In this document: one piece after another, positions 11,126 to 21,635 of the stretch | How the letters are laid out: every line of letters begins with the position of its first letter | How positions within the stretch are numbered: position 1 is the first letter of the stretch | NCBI GenBank assembly: GCA_942159475.1 | Contig: OW804102.1 | Span: 24,928,684 to 24,992,683, forward strand | Direction of reading: 5' to 3' | Source of the DNA: Sthenelais limicola | Taxonomy: Eukaryota; Annelida; Polychaeta; Phyllodocida; Sigalionidae | DNA length: 64,000 bases | Made by a program: the position numbers and the translations under genes | The notes under the pieces: model-generated | Database searches by the model: none | What the model saw: only the letters and a program-made list of their open reading frames with translations | What the model was told of the DNA's origin: nothing

Positions 11126-12039
11126 CAAACCATGCTGGTTGTTACCACCCGATATAACCACAAAGAGAAACACAAGGAAAGATCAGAAATATATCCAATG
11201 AACAAACTCTCCCAGGAAGTTCCTCAAGAATAATAAGAGTTCAAACTAGTCTAGACTTTCTCTGTCTTTTTACCAACAACGCGAGTCAATTTACTGCCCC
11301 ACAATCTATTATTATGAATCTTCTGTCTCAACTTACTTTGTGATTTTAATGAGAGAAGATTATAAGGATGATCACTTTCGTTGATGGCTTTTCCTAACCA
11401 TAATAATATTGCTCATGAAATGTTATGTTTTGTATCTTTGGTTAATCCATTTATCTCTGAGAAGTAAATAGAATACTTTGAATATAATATTTTCCCGAGT
11501 ACTTCCCAGAGGGAATAATTGATATTGATAGTTTCCTTTTGTTAATCATACTCAATGGCTGGGTGCAGGAGGGGTCTGTTGACCGACCAGACGGCCATGA
11601 CCTCACCACTGTGCCCCACCCCATCTGTGCCCGGCCTTTAAGCATTTACATAAATATTACAAAAATTGTTCTGAATCTATGAACGCTAATGTATATAGAA
11701 ACTATAGGTTTGTAGATTTATCCCCGATTTGTGAATATTCCTTTTCTAATGTTTTGTTTGTCTAAATGCAATATAGATCTTTTGTTGTGTCTAGGTTTCA
11801 AGGAACTTTCGAGTAATCTAGATAGATATAGCCTTCTTTACAGCTATGAGCTCAGAAGATCTAATGGAAGGGGACCTTTGGTTTGAACGATAAATCACAG
11901 ATTCTTCCCTCCAAACGGACTAAAGAGTGAGCGAGGAAGAGAGCAAGGGTAAGAAAACGCTGCTGTGATTTCCAATAATATCTAGTTTTAGTGGGACATT
12001 ATTCCCTTGCCTGACTGAGCCAAGTAGCCCCGCTATCTG
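11126..12039. other. Unique stretch upstream of the 12-kb CpG element
   Basis: No gene, RNA or repeat recognised in about 900 bp. Confidence 0.35.
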
Positions 12040-12253
12040 TCTCAAAAGTGCTCATGTAAAGTAATAATGACGTCATAAAAAAGCAGACGACGCGACGTCA
12101 TGATTCCCGCCCTTTTCAGTCAGACGCCGCGCTTTATGTCCTGGGGAGGAGGAGGGGGAGACGGTAGCCCAATGCGAGCCTCGAATTCGTTCCTTGTCCA
12201 TAGCCTCCAAGCAGTGCTTAACATTTCGAAATTATTTGCTTTGCTTAGAGGCT
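12040..12253 (+). promoter_or_regulatory. Promoter-like CpG element at 12.1 kb
   Basis: TGACGTCAT (12068), GCAGACGAC (12083), a second GACGTCAT (12094) and TTCCCGCC (12104) fall within 45 bp, followed by GACGCCGCGC and a G-rich stretch. CRE plus E2F plus CpG richness suggests a CpG-type promoter. A small open frame starts at ATG 12172 (about 31 codons) and overlaps the candidate exon downstream in another frame, as an upstream ORF would. Confidence 0.5.
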
Positions 12254-12274
12254 ATGAATCTGAGTGACATTGAG
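12254..12274 (+). CDS. Very weak candidate first coding exon
   Basis: ATG is followed by six codons (reading MNLSDIE) and then a good splice donor, GTAAGG, at 12275. It lies about 150 bp downstream of a CRE/E2F CpG element, as a first exon would. I could not find a matching second exon in the window, and seven codons are far too few to identify a protein. A chance ATG next to a chance donor is quite possible. Confidence 0.15.
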
Positions 12275-13130
12275 GTAAGGTCTCACTGATTAGAATGAGT
12301 TTTTGCGGAAGTACGATGTATTGGGAAGTAATGGTAAAGAAGGTGTCCGCTCGCAACTAATTAATTATTGACACTGGCCGTGTTTTGCAGATGAACGTCC
12401 AAAGAGAATACTAGATATTTTTTTAAACCGTTTATATACGTCTCTCTTTTAAGGCCCACGGAAGTGTTCAGTAACTATCATTACCATATTGGGGGTCAAC
12501 AACTGATATTGGTTGGTATATATTTCTCTTCTGCTTATTTTCTAGCTGGTCGAAATTAACCTACAGGTGTGGTTGTTTGAATCGTGAGGTTGGGAGTAGT
12601 ATATACAAATGCGGGTGTTAATATCCTGTACATTTGGTTCATTTCCCTATACTACTTAGGCCTTTCATTTCATATTTGTTAACAGCTCTAGGATGCTTCT
12701 CTTTCGTGACTGTGACTCTACAGGACTATAGATAAAGGATGATAGTTGTTGAAATGTATGAGAGGTGTAGTGTTAGGTATAGTAATACTTTAGATTGCAC
12801 TTCATATCGTATTGTACGAATATGTGCAAGGATTTTCTCATAAAATGGTTGAAAATACTGTTGTTCATTTCTCATGGATCATATAGGCTTCTATCTTGCA
12901 ATAAGTTCTGTTCCTGGGTATTCTGGAAGTTTCCCATTCCATCCCTATTTCTAATACTTGGCCAATAATGGCCAATAAAGTCAAATTTGTCAACTAACAG
13001 TGTGGTCGAAATAACTGTTAGACCGACCACAATATTAGAAATATGCTGAAGAAATGTTAATAGTCAAGGTAGAGGGGAGACCTACACTACAAGAGTAACT
13101 TGTGTTTATGCCACAAGGTGTCAGTGTAAG
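12275..13130. other. Stretch with no supported feature (intron-like if 12254 is an exon)
   Basis: AT-rich sequence without open frames of note. A small stem (GTGGTCG / CGACCAC) lies at about 13002-13033. Confidence 0.3.
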
Positions 13131-13140
13131 CTGTAGAAAT

Positions 13141-13500
13141 GCTATATCATGCACTGTTCACAGGGCCGCGTAGCACATAGATCATTCCTCGCGCAGCTCC
13201 AGCTTCCATATTTTATGTGACATGGCCCAGACCACAACTCCATCCATTTTGTCAATCACGTGACTCCACAGGAAGTGCCGATTGGTGTATCAGCGCGTCG
13301 CCATGACAACTTAGCAACCATTACAAATTGATACCCCAAGGAATCCATCATGTTGTCCGCGTCTTCGCGCCAATTATCCTCTATGTTACTTGGTTTTAAA
13401 TTAAAAACTATTTCGGCAGACGACAATTAATCTTCATCAACAGACGCTTTCTCAAGGCTGTCCTTGGGAACAATGGCGCCTCATAATTGTTCTTGGTAAC
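13141..13500. promoter_or_regulatory. Dense promoter-like element at 13.3 kb
   Basis: Ordered motifs: TCACGTGA (13256, E-box), GGAAGTG (13271, ETS-like), ATTGG (13281, CCAAT), GTCGCCATGACAAC (13297-13310, RFX X-box), GCGCCAATTA (13367, E2F-like), and GCAGACGACAATT (13416). ATGGCGCC lies near 13473. This is the richest motif cluster in the window. Orientation and transcript are unknown. Confidence 0.5.
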
Positions 13501-13689
13501 TCCCGTTCTTAGTTAAGACTAAGAAAATGTAATTCATCTTTATCTGTATAAAGTGCAAATGGACAAGAAGTAGGAGAAGAAGTAGAAGAAGGAGTACATT
13601 AAGAAACAGAGTGACGAAGAATTGATGAATAGATGCTAGAAAGTGGACAAGGTGTGCTCTATAACAGAAACTGCCGCTGAGGGGAGCTG

Positions 13690-13868
13690 AGCAGAGAAGA
13701 AGAATGTGACGTCAAAACACACAATGTGACGTCACAAGTCACTCTTTCTGGCAGACAGCTCATAAAAGATCGCTCATAAGTTGCGATTGAGCGGCTAATT
13801 CGGGCGATAAAGGAGAGGACAGGACCGCAGTGAATAGCACCTGATTGAAGCGCCCCCGCGTGAGAACA
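13690..13868 (+). promoter_or_regulatory. Promoter-like element with paired palindromic CREs
   Basis: Two full CREs, TGACGTCA at 13707 and 13727, lie exactly 20 bp apart inside a repeated AATGTGACGTCA context. CATAAAAGATCG at about 13762 could be a TATA-like sequence. A GC-rich stretch with GCGCCCCCGCG follows. A CREB/ATF-responsive promoter reading rightward is plausible. Confidence 0.45.
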
Positions 13869-14019
13869 ATGAGGAATAGGAAGGAGATGAAGAGCAGACC
13901 CGCACTCAAGAAACTAACTATATCTCATTCGTCCCTGACCCCTTCTTATTCGTCATCTTCGCCTCCTCTTCTCCTCAACCTAATCTTCCTCCTCATCCTC
14001 CTTGTTTGTTACTTGTACC
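13869..14019 (+). CDS. Very weak candidate exon, membrane-segment ORF
   Basis: An ATG with A at -3 (13869) lies 135 bp after the paired CREs. It opens about 50 codons: a basic start, a Ser/Thr/Pro-rich part, then a hydrophobic segment near residues 33-48, reaching a possible but weak donor GTAAGA at 14020. Read on without splicing, the frame runs to 14186 (105 residues) into a tandem repeat. No family is recognisable, so this may be chance. Confidence 0.12.
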
Positions 14020-14154
14020 GTAAGACATCCACCCACGCTTATGTATATATATTTATAGTAGATTTAGAGGCGGCTAGGATACATATACATATGATATGGG
14101 CAATTGGACATATCAATAAGGGTTTTTATTACATTGTTTTTGTTTGCATTTCTG

Positions 14155-14535
14155 TTTTACCAAGCTGTTTAGCTCAGCCCTCATAAGCACTGGTTTTACA
14201 ATAATTCCTGGCGTAGTATGTACTACCATTTTCTTGCTGTACGTTTTACTAGGCTGATTTGTTCAGCCCCCACAGACACTGGATTTCCGTTAACTCCTGG
14301 GGTAGTAGGTCTATACTACCATTTATTGCCTATGTTTTACCAGACTGTTTAATTGAGCTCCTATAACAGGTATTTCACTAACACATTGGGTAATATACTC
14401 CATTCTATTGTTGCATATTCATATGCATAGCTGGTCTTCCAATAAATCGGGGGTAGTATACTACCATCAGGTGCTGTATTATGATTTACCAGGCTGTTGT
14501 CTATGACTGGTCTTCTAATAACTCCTGGGGTGGAA
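14155..14535. repeat. Tandem repeat, about 63-90 bp units with GTAGTA/TACTAC palindromes
   Basis: Five diverged units. Each has a TTTTACCAGGCTG-like block, a CTGGTCTTCCAATAA-like block and CCTGGGGTAGTA. Unit starts measured on the CTGGT block are near 14188, 14277, 14365, 14428 and 14505. Three units carry short inverted GTAGTA...TACTAC pairs, the cleanest being GTAGTATACTAC near 14453. Confidence 0.7.
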
Positions 14536-14649
14536 TAAAATCGTAAAATATAGTAAGAAATCTACCAATTTCAATCCACCAGACAGACGAACCCAGAGCT
14601 GATAAGAGAACACATGTTCGGATATGCCCCTCTCTATGACAACGCATGT

Positions 14650-14884
14650 GGGTCAAATTTTCAAAAAATGTACAATTGAACTTCGCCCATCCTCCCAAAT
14701 AACCCAAATTTCAGACGAAAATAAAGTTCAAAATACAATTCAACCTAGCCAAACAGATTGCTAGAATCAATGCAATGTTGAATATACTGAAATTTACCTA
14801 GTATTGACCAAACTGCAGCTTAATTTAGCAAAATTTACTAAATGTGTGCAGCTGTCAATTGTACATTTTCTGAAAATCTGACCC
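14650..14884 (+). mobile_element. MITE family C, full-length copy C1
   Basis: 235 bp with inverted ends GGGTCAAATTTTCAAAAAA and the complement of TTTTCTGAAAATCTGACCC. Identical in length to the copy at 51295-51529, which is in the opposite orientation. Internal blocks include CTCAAATAACCCAAATTTC. Non-autonomous and non-coding. Confidence 0.88.
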
Positions 14885-15835
14885 ATGTAGAGACCGACCA
14901 TGCCTCCTCTCTTCCTTCACCCTGCTCCCTCCCTCGCTCCCTTCCACTCCCTTTCCTGCTAGAACTCTCTCCCAATCGCCTATGCTTTCAATCTCGGCTG
15001 TCATAGGTAAAGAGATTTAGTTTTTCCAGTAGACAAAGTATGTATGCTAGTGTGATTTAGGTTGGGCCGAGTAACCTAATTGTGAAAGTAACCTACAGAC
15101 AGTTGCACTGCGTATGTCTCTTCCTGTAATTCATTCCATGAGAATGTTTATTTATTTACTGCATTTTTAAATAACAATTTGTCAATTAAATTAGGTACGT
15201 AGGATATGAGGAAGCAGAACCAATTAATTCACTAGCCGCTTTTTTTTTTAAAAAAAAAACTTCCAAAAGAATGAGAAGGATTGATAAATAATCCAGTTTT
15301 CCACGAAGGGACATTAATAGGATCTCAATCTTAATTTCAGACACTCTGAATATAAAAAAAAGATCCAGAAAGTCATCAGATCTCAGGATAAGCTAATTTC
15401 CAACTCCCTAAATTCTTTCTTACACAATTATAGACACCTCAGGGGAAGGATATCGCAGTGGAAGAAGGCAATTAAACTCATTTAGCCACTTAGGGGAGGT
15501 ACTTATGTGTCGTTATATAATCGGAGCCTGGTATAAAGGTATAGGGAGATGGCTGTAGCACCGCTGGAGAGAGGTAGTTGGGGGAGTTAGATTGGAGGAC
15601 GATGGGTTTTAATTAGTATTAATTACAGGAGTAAGAGGCGGGCTGTTCGCAGCATATGTATCGCCTAATGGGCGAATATCTGATTGTTTTCTGCTCAGAG
15701 GTGGAGGGATAAGGAGCAGGGTCGTAGAGAGAAAGGATGGTGGAGAACTCACTCATGGGGGAAACTATCAAAACTTTTACATGTACTACACATAAAAGTG
15801 AAGTCATCGGAAGATGTACAACTAGCTGTCACAGA
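14885..15835. other. Unique stretch, no gene seen
   Basis: A short CCCTC-rich run lies at about 14908-14950, and an oligo-T/oligo-A palindrome (T9 then A9) at about 15241-15260. The rest is AT-rich, with no supported gene. Confidence 0.35.
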
Positions 15836-16013
15836 TCCTCTCTCAAATAACTCACATTTAAGAAAGAAATGAAGTTAAACATTCTGTTCAAGAAAACCAA
15901 ACAGATATTCTAAATCTAAATTTAGATTTTCTAAATCAACACCTCATTTATGTCTTCGGTAATTTGAGAGGATTGCTGAAGGTGAAGTGTACATTTTTTA
16001 ACACCCTGATCCA
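15836..16013. mobile_element. MITE family C, rearranged remnant
   Basis: The left part matches the CTCAAATAACCCA...AACCAAACAGAT blocks of family C. The right part (TTTGAGAGGATTGCTGAAG, then GTACATTTTTT) matches the opposite end, so the middle is deleted or inverted. Confidence 0.55.
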
Positions 16014-16149
16014 TTTCATCTGTAACATTATTTTTAATTTAGCATATTTGTACAGCTAAGTTTTGTTAGAAGGATTCACAAGGTTCATGGGGACTAACAA
16101 GTAGTATTATCCATGATCTTCCGTCAGGGGCTGTTGTTAAAGCAGCCTT

Positions 16150-16260
16150 AAGGCCCTAGTCCACTAAGCCGATTCTCATGCGATTATACGCCACAGAGTA
16201 CTCTTTTCCACTAAATTCTATGGGAATCTCATGCGATTCGGCTTAGTGGACAGGGCCCTT
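16150..16260. mobile_element. Hairpin element family D, best copy D2
   Basis: AAGGCCCTAGTCCACTAAGC at the left pairs with GCTTAGTGGACAGGGCCCTT at the right, and GATTCTCATGCGATT pairs with AATCTCATGCGATTC-type sequence inside. The whole 111 bp can fold into one long hairpin. Related copies are at 3096, 20943 and 22727. Confidence 0.85.
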
Positions 16261-16471
16261 TTCTTATAGAAATGTAAAAGGAGGGGTACATGAGCGATAC
16301 ATATTGGTCGGAGAGAAAGGTTCATAGATGTGGTTAGTTATGTTAAGGTAATAGGAAAAGCATCAAACCTTAATTATGTGATTATTCAATGGGGAGATGT
16401 ATATAAGAGGGCTTCAGTTAGAGAGTTCAACTTTGAATCTTAAACAGATAATGTCCTATCCAATACAATTT

Positions 16472-16545
16472 TGACCTCAATTTAAGTCATAAATGAGGTA
16501 TGACCTCTATTAAAATCAGGTCCTTTCTGAGGTCAGTCAAAGTTT
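16472..16545. promoter_or_regulatory. Cluster of AGGTCA-type half-sites
   Basis: TGACCT at 16472 and 16501 and AGGTCA at 16540, with near-matches GAGGTA and CAGGTCC between them. These are nuclear-receptor half-sites with wide spacing. Function is uncertain. Confidence 0.35.
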
Positions 16546-16865
16546 GAGATATTTCTGATTGTGCTTTCTCAGTTCAATCAGTCAATCCATTGTGTTATTA
16601 GTTTATAAGCAAAACCAACAATAATCAATGTCATAAAATCTTGTAAAAAAATATCTATGATAACTTGTCAAATAGGACACCGTACCGATGCCAAGCTACA
16701 AGAAAAAATATGAAGTAAAATAGAAAAGCAGACATGAGTCTTCTGGGGAAATGGGGAGCGGGAAGTGGAGGAGGAAGACATGTTAAATTTGCGGGGCAGC
16801 TCTGGTATGCATTAACTCCATGACAGCTGACATGCTAAACATGACATCCTAGCCTAAGTAAATAG

Positions 16866-16900
16866 TGACCAGGGCTGACCAGGGCTGACCGGGAGTGACC
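16866..16900 (+). promoter_or_regulatory. Four TGACC half-sites at exact 10-bp spacing
   Basis: TGACC starts at 16866, 16876, 16886 and 16896 in one orientation. The inner unit is TGACCAGGGC. It is either a short 10-bp tandem repeat or a helically phased array of nuclear-receptor-like half-sites. It lies 320 bp from the AGGTCA cluster. Confidence 0.4.
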
Positions 16901-17029
16901 GCTACATTAAGCCTTAAGAGTGGAGGGAAAGGTGGGGGATGGAGTGACAGTCGCATCAATATTATTGTATCCCTGATATCTAAAGTGCATTAGGAGATAG
17001 GGGTGCGATATATGAGATGGGTCACAGAA

Positions 17030-17340
17030 AAATGAGTCTAAAATCACATAAAATAATATTTTTCAAATGTATTTCCCACAGAATCTCTTCGTCGGAATGT
17101 TTTGATTTTTGGGTTGTGTAATGCCCTTGGTCGTGTCGGTACATGTACCAAATTTCAGAACTGTAGATTTGATATGTCCCTGCGTTTCTAAGGTTATGCT
17201 AAGGCAACGTCTATTTAACTACCTTACTACCAATTGTCCATGCAGAAATATCATTAAATATATATCCAAAAATATAAAGGTACTTATTAGATATGCTAAA
17301 TGTTAATACCATTGGATTCACACCTGATCCCATCATTTAA
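17030..17340 (+). repeat. Dispersed repeat family J, copy J1
   Basis: Aligns by eye to 54590-54885. Shared blocks include AATCTCTTCGTCGGAATGTTT versus ATATCTGTGTGGAATTTTT, then ACCAAATTTCAGAACTGTAG versus ACTAAATTTCAAGACAGTAT. A third follows: CTACCTTACTACCAATTGTCC versus CTACTTTACTAGTCAATGCC. Non-coding old interspersed repeat. Confidence 0.6.
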
Positions 17341-17979
17341 ATTATGACCTTAACAACAAACCATTTGAAGGTAAAAGAATTTTGACTCTTAGTTTTTGAG
17401 ACACACCACTTAATGTGAAATTTATGATGCAGTATTTCGTTGGACAATGATAAACTTAAGTCTAAATGGAAGTAGGTTTACAGAGTAATGACAAAATCAA
17501 AAATAGGCACAAATTGTCCACTTATTTAATAAATGTATTTAGTCGCATAGTTACAGAAACGTGGGCCTCCGGACATATTTACACACTGGTTTATTGGAAT
17601 ACTCAACACTGAAGTGCAGACATAACAATTCCAATGGTTAAACACTCCTCGAAGAAATAATGGGTGATGGAGAATTGACAAAGACTACAGTACCATTGGT
17701 GATAAAAATATAATTAACATCATATCAAGTTCAGTTCTTGGTCCATCTCCCAACCGCCGCTTGCGAATGAAAAGAGATTTAAGAGACAATACAAATCCTG
17801 ATATAGGTACTATATTTAGCTTCTATATCATCATTTCTATAATAGAGAAGGGCGTGGGGAATAACATCACATAATACGATAAGAACTGCGAACACAAAAA
17901 CTCCCCGCGATTGCTAGAGAATAGAGCATCTCCTACATTCCATATCACCCTCTTGCCATATCAGTTGGGAACGCCCAGA
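17341..17979. other. AT-rich unique stretch
   Basis: No gene, RNA or repeat recognised. Confidence 0.35.
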
Positions 17980-18130
17980 CGGTATTCTCGCGTGAATCTC
18001 ACGAGAATCTCGCGAGAACTCATACCCGGCTTAAAAGTCGTCTGCTATCTGAGCCCAATTACAAATATCCCCCTCTGGCGGAAGGGTTGGGAGTTAGGGA
18101 CGTCAAGGGCGACCCCAGCGGACGTTGTGT
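17980..18130. promoter_or_regulatory. CpG element with TCTCGCGAGA and the recurrent motif
   Basis: Three near-tandem TCTCGCG/TCTCACGAGA blocks run from 17986 and end in a perfect TCTCGCGAGA palindrome (18008-18017). That palindrome is the site bound by BANP in vertebrates. GTCGTCTGC follows at 18037. CCCCCTCTGGCGG at 18069 reads as a reverse-strand CTCF-like core. Confidence 0.5.
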
Positions 18131-18769
18131 TCATAGTGCGTCTGTCAGTGACAACTAGCGGAGAGTTTTTTAATTAAAAATATATTTGTAGCTTATGTCA
18201 GTGTGGTCTATATGGTCTATAGTCGGGATTAACTTCAAGCATATCGGCTATCCATGGGCGAAGCCAAGTGGATGCAAGTTCCCCTCAATACCATGAACAG
18301 TCGTCATTGTGTATCCTCAAAGGATGGAAAGCTTTAAAACTTATCAACGAAGACGTGCTTTATACTTTGATCTTTAACAGATCTTTTTATTGGTCATTTA
18401 TATCCATGTAAAGCTGCATTCACAATTGCATGAAATATTATGACGAATGTTTAATGTATTTAGATACAGATATAATAATACTGCATTCCTCCATGGCAGA
18501 AGATTGATACCTAGGCCACGCATGATACAACCTGTTAGAGGCTGTGCATCTTTGTAATCATTTAAATGTTTGGCCTTAATCCCTGTGAGGGGTGAGATTG
18601 AACAACACACTTTCTATAGAGGTCTCATTATGCAAACTGATTATCAAAGAAATAGACGCACTTTCCCCAGGTTGAACAGAGTAAGAAAATAAAAAAAAAT
18701 ATATATAGACTAAGGGACGCGATTCACCAGTGATTCTAAGTGTAAAAACCCTTATGCAGGTTAACTCGA
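18131..18769. other. Unique stretch, no gene seen
   Basis: No supported feature in about 640 bp. Confidence 0.35.
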
Positions 18770-18950
18770 ATAAAACCTTAAGAAATTTAATAGTGAAAAT
18801 AATGTGTAAATTAATGGTGAGAGTAGCTTGTGATTAAAAAGCTAGCGGGTGATAAAAAAGCTTTATTATCCGCTGTGTGTGATATAAGCGCCAATGCTGT
18901 AGCCTATGGCATTCCATATTACCCGCTAGAAAGGTATAATAAAACTGTTA
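18770..18950 (+). mobile_element. Repeat family G, copy G1
   Basis: AGCGGGTGATAAAAAAGCTTTATTATCCGC is followed by ATTCCATATTACCCGCTAGAAAGG. The reverse complement of 55538-55762 shows the same order of blocks, including CAATGCTGTAGCCTATG. Probably a non-autonomous element with imperfect ends. Confidence 0.65.
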
Positions 18951-19412
18951 ATCAACCATTCAATATTATAACATTTTGCTTGATATGGGAGAGAAGCCAT
19001 GTTTAAACCTTATATAGTCCAGTCCATGGACCATCTTTACCCACCCCTTTACCTTCTGCCATCCCTCACCGCCGAACTCTATGAATAATTAACCGTCAAG
19101 TCAGATTCAGACAGAAGCTAAAGGAGAAAGACAAATGCCATCGACCCCGAAGAAGTCATCTTTCTCTCTATGTTACATTTTTAAGGCAGTTATTACAGTG
19201 AATTCATCACAAATACCTTATTTCAACTCATTTATGATTCATGAATGCCCCCGCAACTTGCCAGACAATACTGACTAATGAGTTAAAATTATTGTTAGAG
19301 TTTGGGTAGGTTCCTTGTATAGATATTTAATGCAATCTTTATAAGCGATTGGAATTGTTCGTTCCTTGATGTATACATTAAGATTAATTTGACTAAGAGT
19401 ATTGTTTTAGTT
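18951..19412. other. Unique stretch, no gene seen
   Basis: No supported feature. Confidence 0.3.
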
Positions 19413-19749
19413 AAAGCTGTAGTCTCGGCTAATTTATGACAAAGAAATGTTACCAAATTTACTCATGATTATTATGACTTATAGGGCTGATTTATTTTCT
19501 GTTGCTGTTTTAAGTTTATGAAATTTGAATTGAAGTCGGCCGGGAGAAAACGCCTGCTGCTGAGCGATAATAAGTAAAGCAACCGCAGAAAAGAAATGTG
19601 GACATTTATAAACCCCGATAGCTAAAACAACTGGACGAAATCCGTCAATATTTTGAGTAAATTTATGACTTCTAGATGGGTTGGTAAAAAAATTAACGAA
19701 AAGTAGAAAATCTTTAGCTCTTTACCAATGTTATAAAGAATCCATCTTT
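19413..19749 (+). mobile_element. MITE family A copy A4
   Basis: Left end AAAGCTGTAGTCTCGGCTAA is intact. The interior has GCTGAGCGATAATAAGTAAAG and CAACTGGACGAAATCCGTC. The right end is eroded to AATCCATCTTT. About 337 bp. Confidence 0.82.
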
Positions 19750-20001
19750 AACCCATTTAACCCGGCATTTTGATCCCATTATTTCATCAATCTATACGAA
19801 CATAATTGTATTGTTATTTCAGACATAACACTATGTGTTTGTTGCTATATTCAGGATATGGCGGAGGACAGGGTGTCACCCTAGCCATATAAAATTGTAC
19901 ACTGGCACATGCCACTGTCATTCTCCTGAATAAAGAAATGTTTAAAAAAAAGAAAAACAACTGTCGGAAATTCAAGCCTCGTCTGCAAAACAATATCATG
20001 G

Positions 20002-20160
20002 CTGGCCAATAGAGGGCCTTTGTCAACATTAGCGTTCATCATGGTCATGTGACCATTAACCAGAATATAAGGTAGCAGCGGTTGTATTGGAGATCAGGGC
20101 CTCGTAGAAAGCGCGCCAAAACAAATGGCGGGAACTGATTTACAGGTTGTCGTCTGCCCC
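20002..20160. promoter_or_regulatory. CpG element at 20.1 kb
   Basis: A CTCF-like CCAATAGAGGGCC lies at about 20006, with GCGCGCCAAAA and GGCGGGAA (20127, E2F-type) to its right. GTCGTCTGC (20149) starts 14 bp after the E2F site. A motif-based regulatory call. Confidence 0.5.
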
Positions 20161-20263
20161 GAGAACACACCAGTGTTAGCTATGTGAGGCTGACTTAAGG
20201 CCTGCCGACACTATGGCCATCTAAGGCGTCAGGTGGATAACATCTTGACTTTGGTGACTCTTT

Positions 20264-20561
20264 AAAGGCTAGACTCCACTGACGTGTTTTCCCTCTGCGG
20301 TCGTTGAGGTTGCATTCTGCAGGGTATTTCCAAAGCAAATTAATGACAAATGGAGCTGGTCAGAGGAGATACTTGATAGGTTGTGCAATATAGTTTATTT
20401 ATATATAATAATTAATATCACAACAACTATCAAACCATTAGCTGCAAACTGCCTCCCTCTCAGCCCTCCCGCCCTTGATATAACCATATGAAATTGATAA
20501 GGGCGTAAAGTAACCAATCTCACTCACTCAATAAGCATGCGGTTCAGTGGAGTCCAGCTTT
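20264..20561. mobile_element. MITE family F, full-length copy F1
   Basis: 298 bp with inverted ends AAAGGCTAGACTCCACTGA and the complement of TCAGTGGAGTCCAGCTTT. The interior has CCCGCCCTTGATATAACCAT and ATAAGGGCGTAAAGTAACC. Fragments of the inner part recur at 44640 and 49110. Confidence 0.82.
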
Positions 20562-20942
20562 AGGAATTTCTGACCTGGGGAAGCTAAAGACTGAGCATGT
20601 ACTGGCTCATTTGGACCACAATTGTTTTATACTTATTGTATTGGCTCATAGTTGCCTACCTTTGTCACACATTAGCATAACTATATGCATACTTTGGCAG
20701 CAACAATAATTATTGTGGAAGCATCTAACAGCCTATTAGGGGCAGCACTACAATTTACCAGGATCTTGGTAGATATTGCCCATTTTACACCGATCACCAG
20801 CAAGTCTATTACTCCAAATCTCGCCCAAACCATTCTGATGTAGGTTCAAGGCTACCTTTTCTTCTCTTCCTACAAACGTAACATGCTAACAATTCTTTTA
20901 TTAGCATATCTAACGGGTCTTACGAAAGCCAGTGACAAACTA
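20562..20942. other. Unique stretch, no gene seen
   Basis: No supported feature. Confidence 0.3.
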
Positions 20943-21053
20943 AAGGGCCTAATCCACTAAACCGATTATCATGCAGTTTTGCGCCGCAGAGGACGCCTTT
21001 TCACTAAATTCTGCGAGTATCACATGAGTTTCAGCTTACTGGACTAGGCCCTT
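20943..21053. mobile_element. Hairpin element family D, copy D3
   Basis: AAGGGCCTAATCCACTAAAC at the left and ACTGGACTAGGCCCTT at the right are inverted. Flanks read TA at the left and AA at the right, so a TAA-like target duplication is possible. 111 bp, the same length as the copy at 16150. Confidence 0.8.
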
Positions 21054-21539
21054 AACGGGGATATGAAAGAAGCGACCATCCAAAATAGACTGATCAAGTT
21101 ATTTAGAAATCCATAACATAATTTATACTCCAAGTAAAAGTCTGGGGGCAGTAAATCACACACAACATTCCCAAATGTAATATAAAAGCAGCTTTAGTCT
21201 TAGTGATGTCTCATTGCATATATGTGGAGGCCCGGTGAGGTGAACAAGACACGATTTCCCATCACTATTGTAGTGCAGAAACCGCCTGCAACTAACTCTT
21301 TGATCTACTTAAGATATGACAACATTCTGATGTCTGTCTGTTGGTAATTGTTGCTGAATCGAGGTGTTTGAAGACCCTGGAATGAGTATGTACGTGTGAT
21401 CCTGATAATATTGTATCAAAAGAGGCAATGTTTGCCGACATACGGAGATGGCGTTTGCCAACAAAGGGAGGATACTGATAGAGTAGTGGGGGAGGCGAGG
21501 ACGGATGTTTTAATGGAAGAGGTGAGGATTGGTGTAGGT
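21054..21539. other. Unique stretch, no gene seen
   Basis: No supported feature. Confidence 0.3.
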
Positions 21540-21635
21540 GTATGGGTGGGGAGTGTGTGTGTGTGTGGGGGGGGGGTCATATGTAGAGGGGAGAGCGGGG
21601 GCGGAAGGGGGCGGAAGGGGGGGGGGGGGGTGCAG
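21540..21635 (+). repeat. G-rich/GT-rich low-complexity tract
   Basis: GTGTGTGTGTG is followed by runs of 9 and 12 G. The frames that cross it are Gly/Pro/Thr-rich artefacts. The tract could form G-quadruplexes. Confidence 0.8.
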
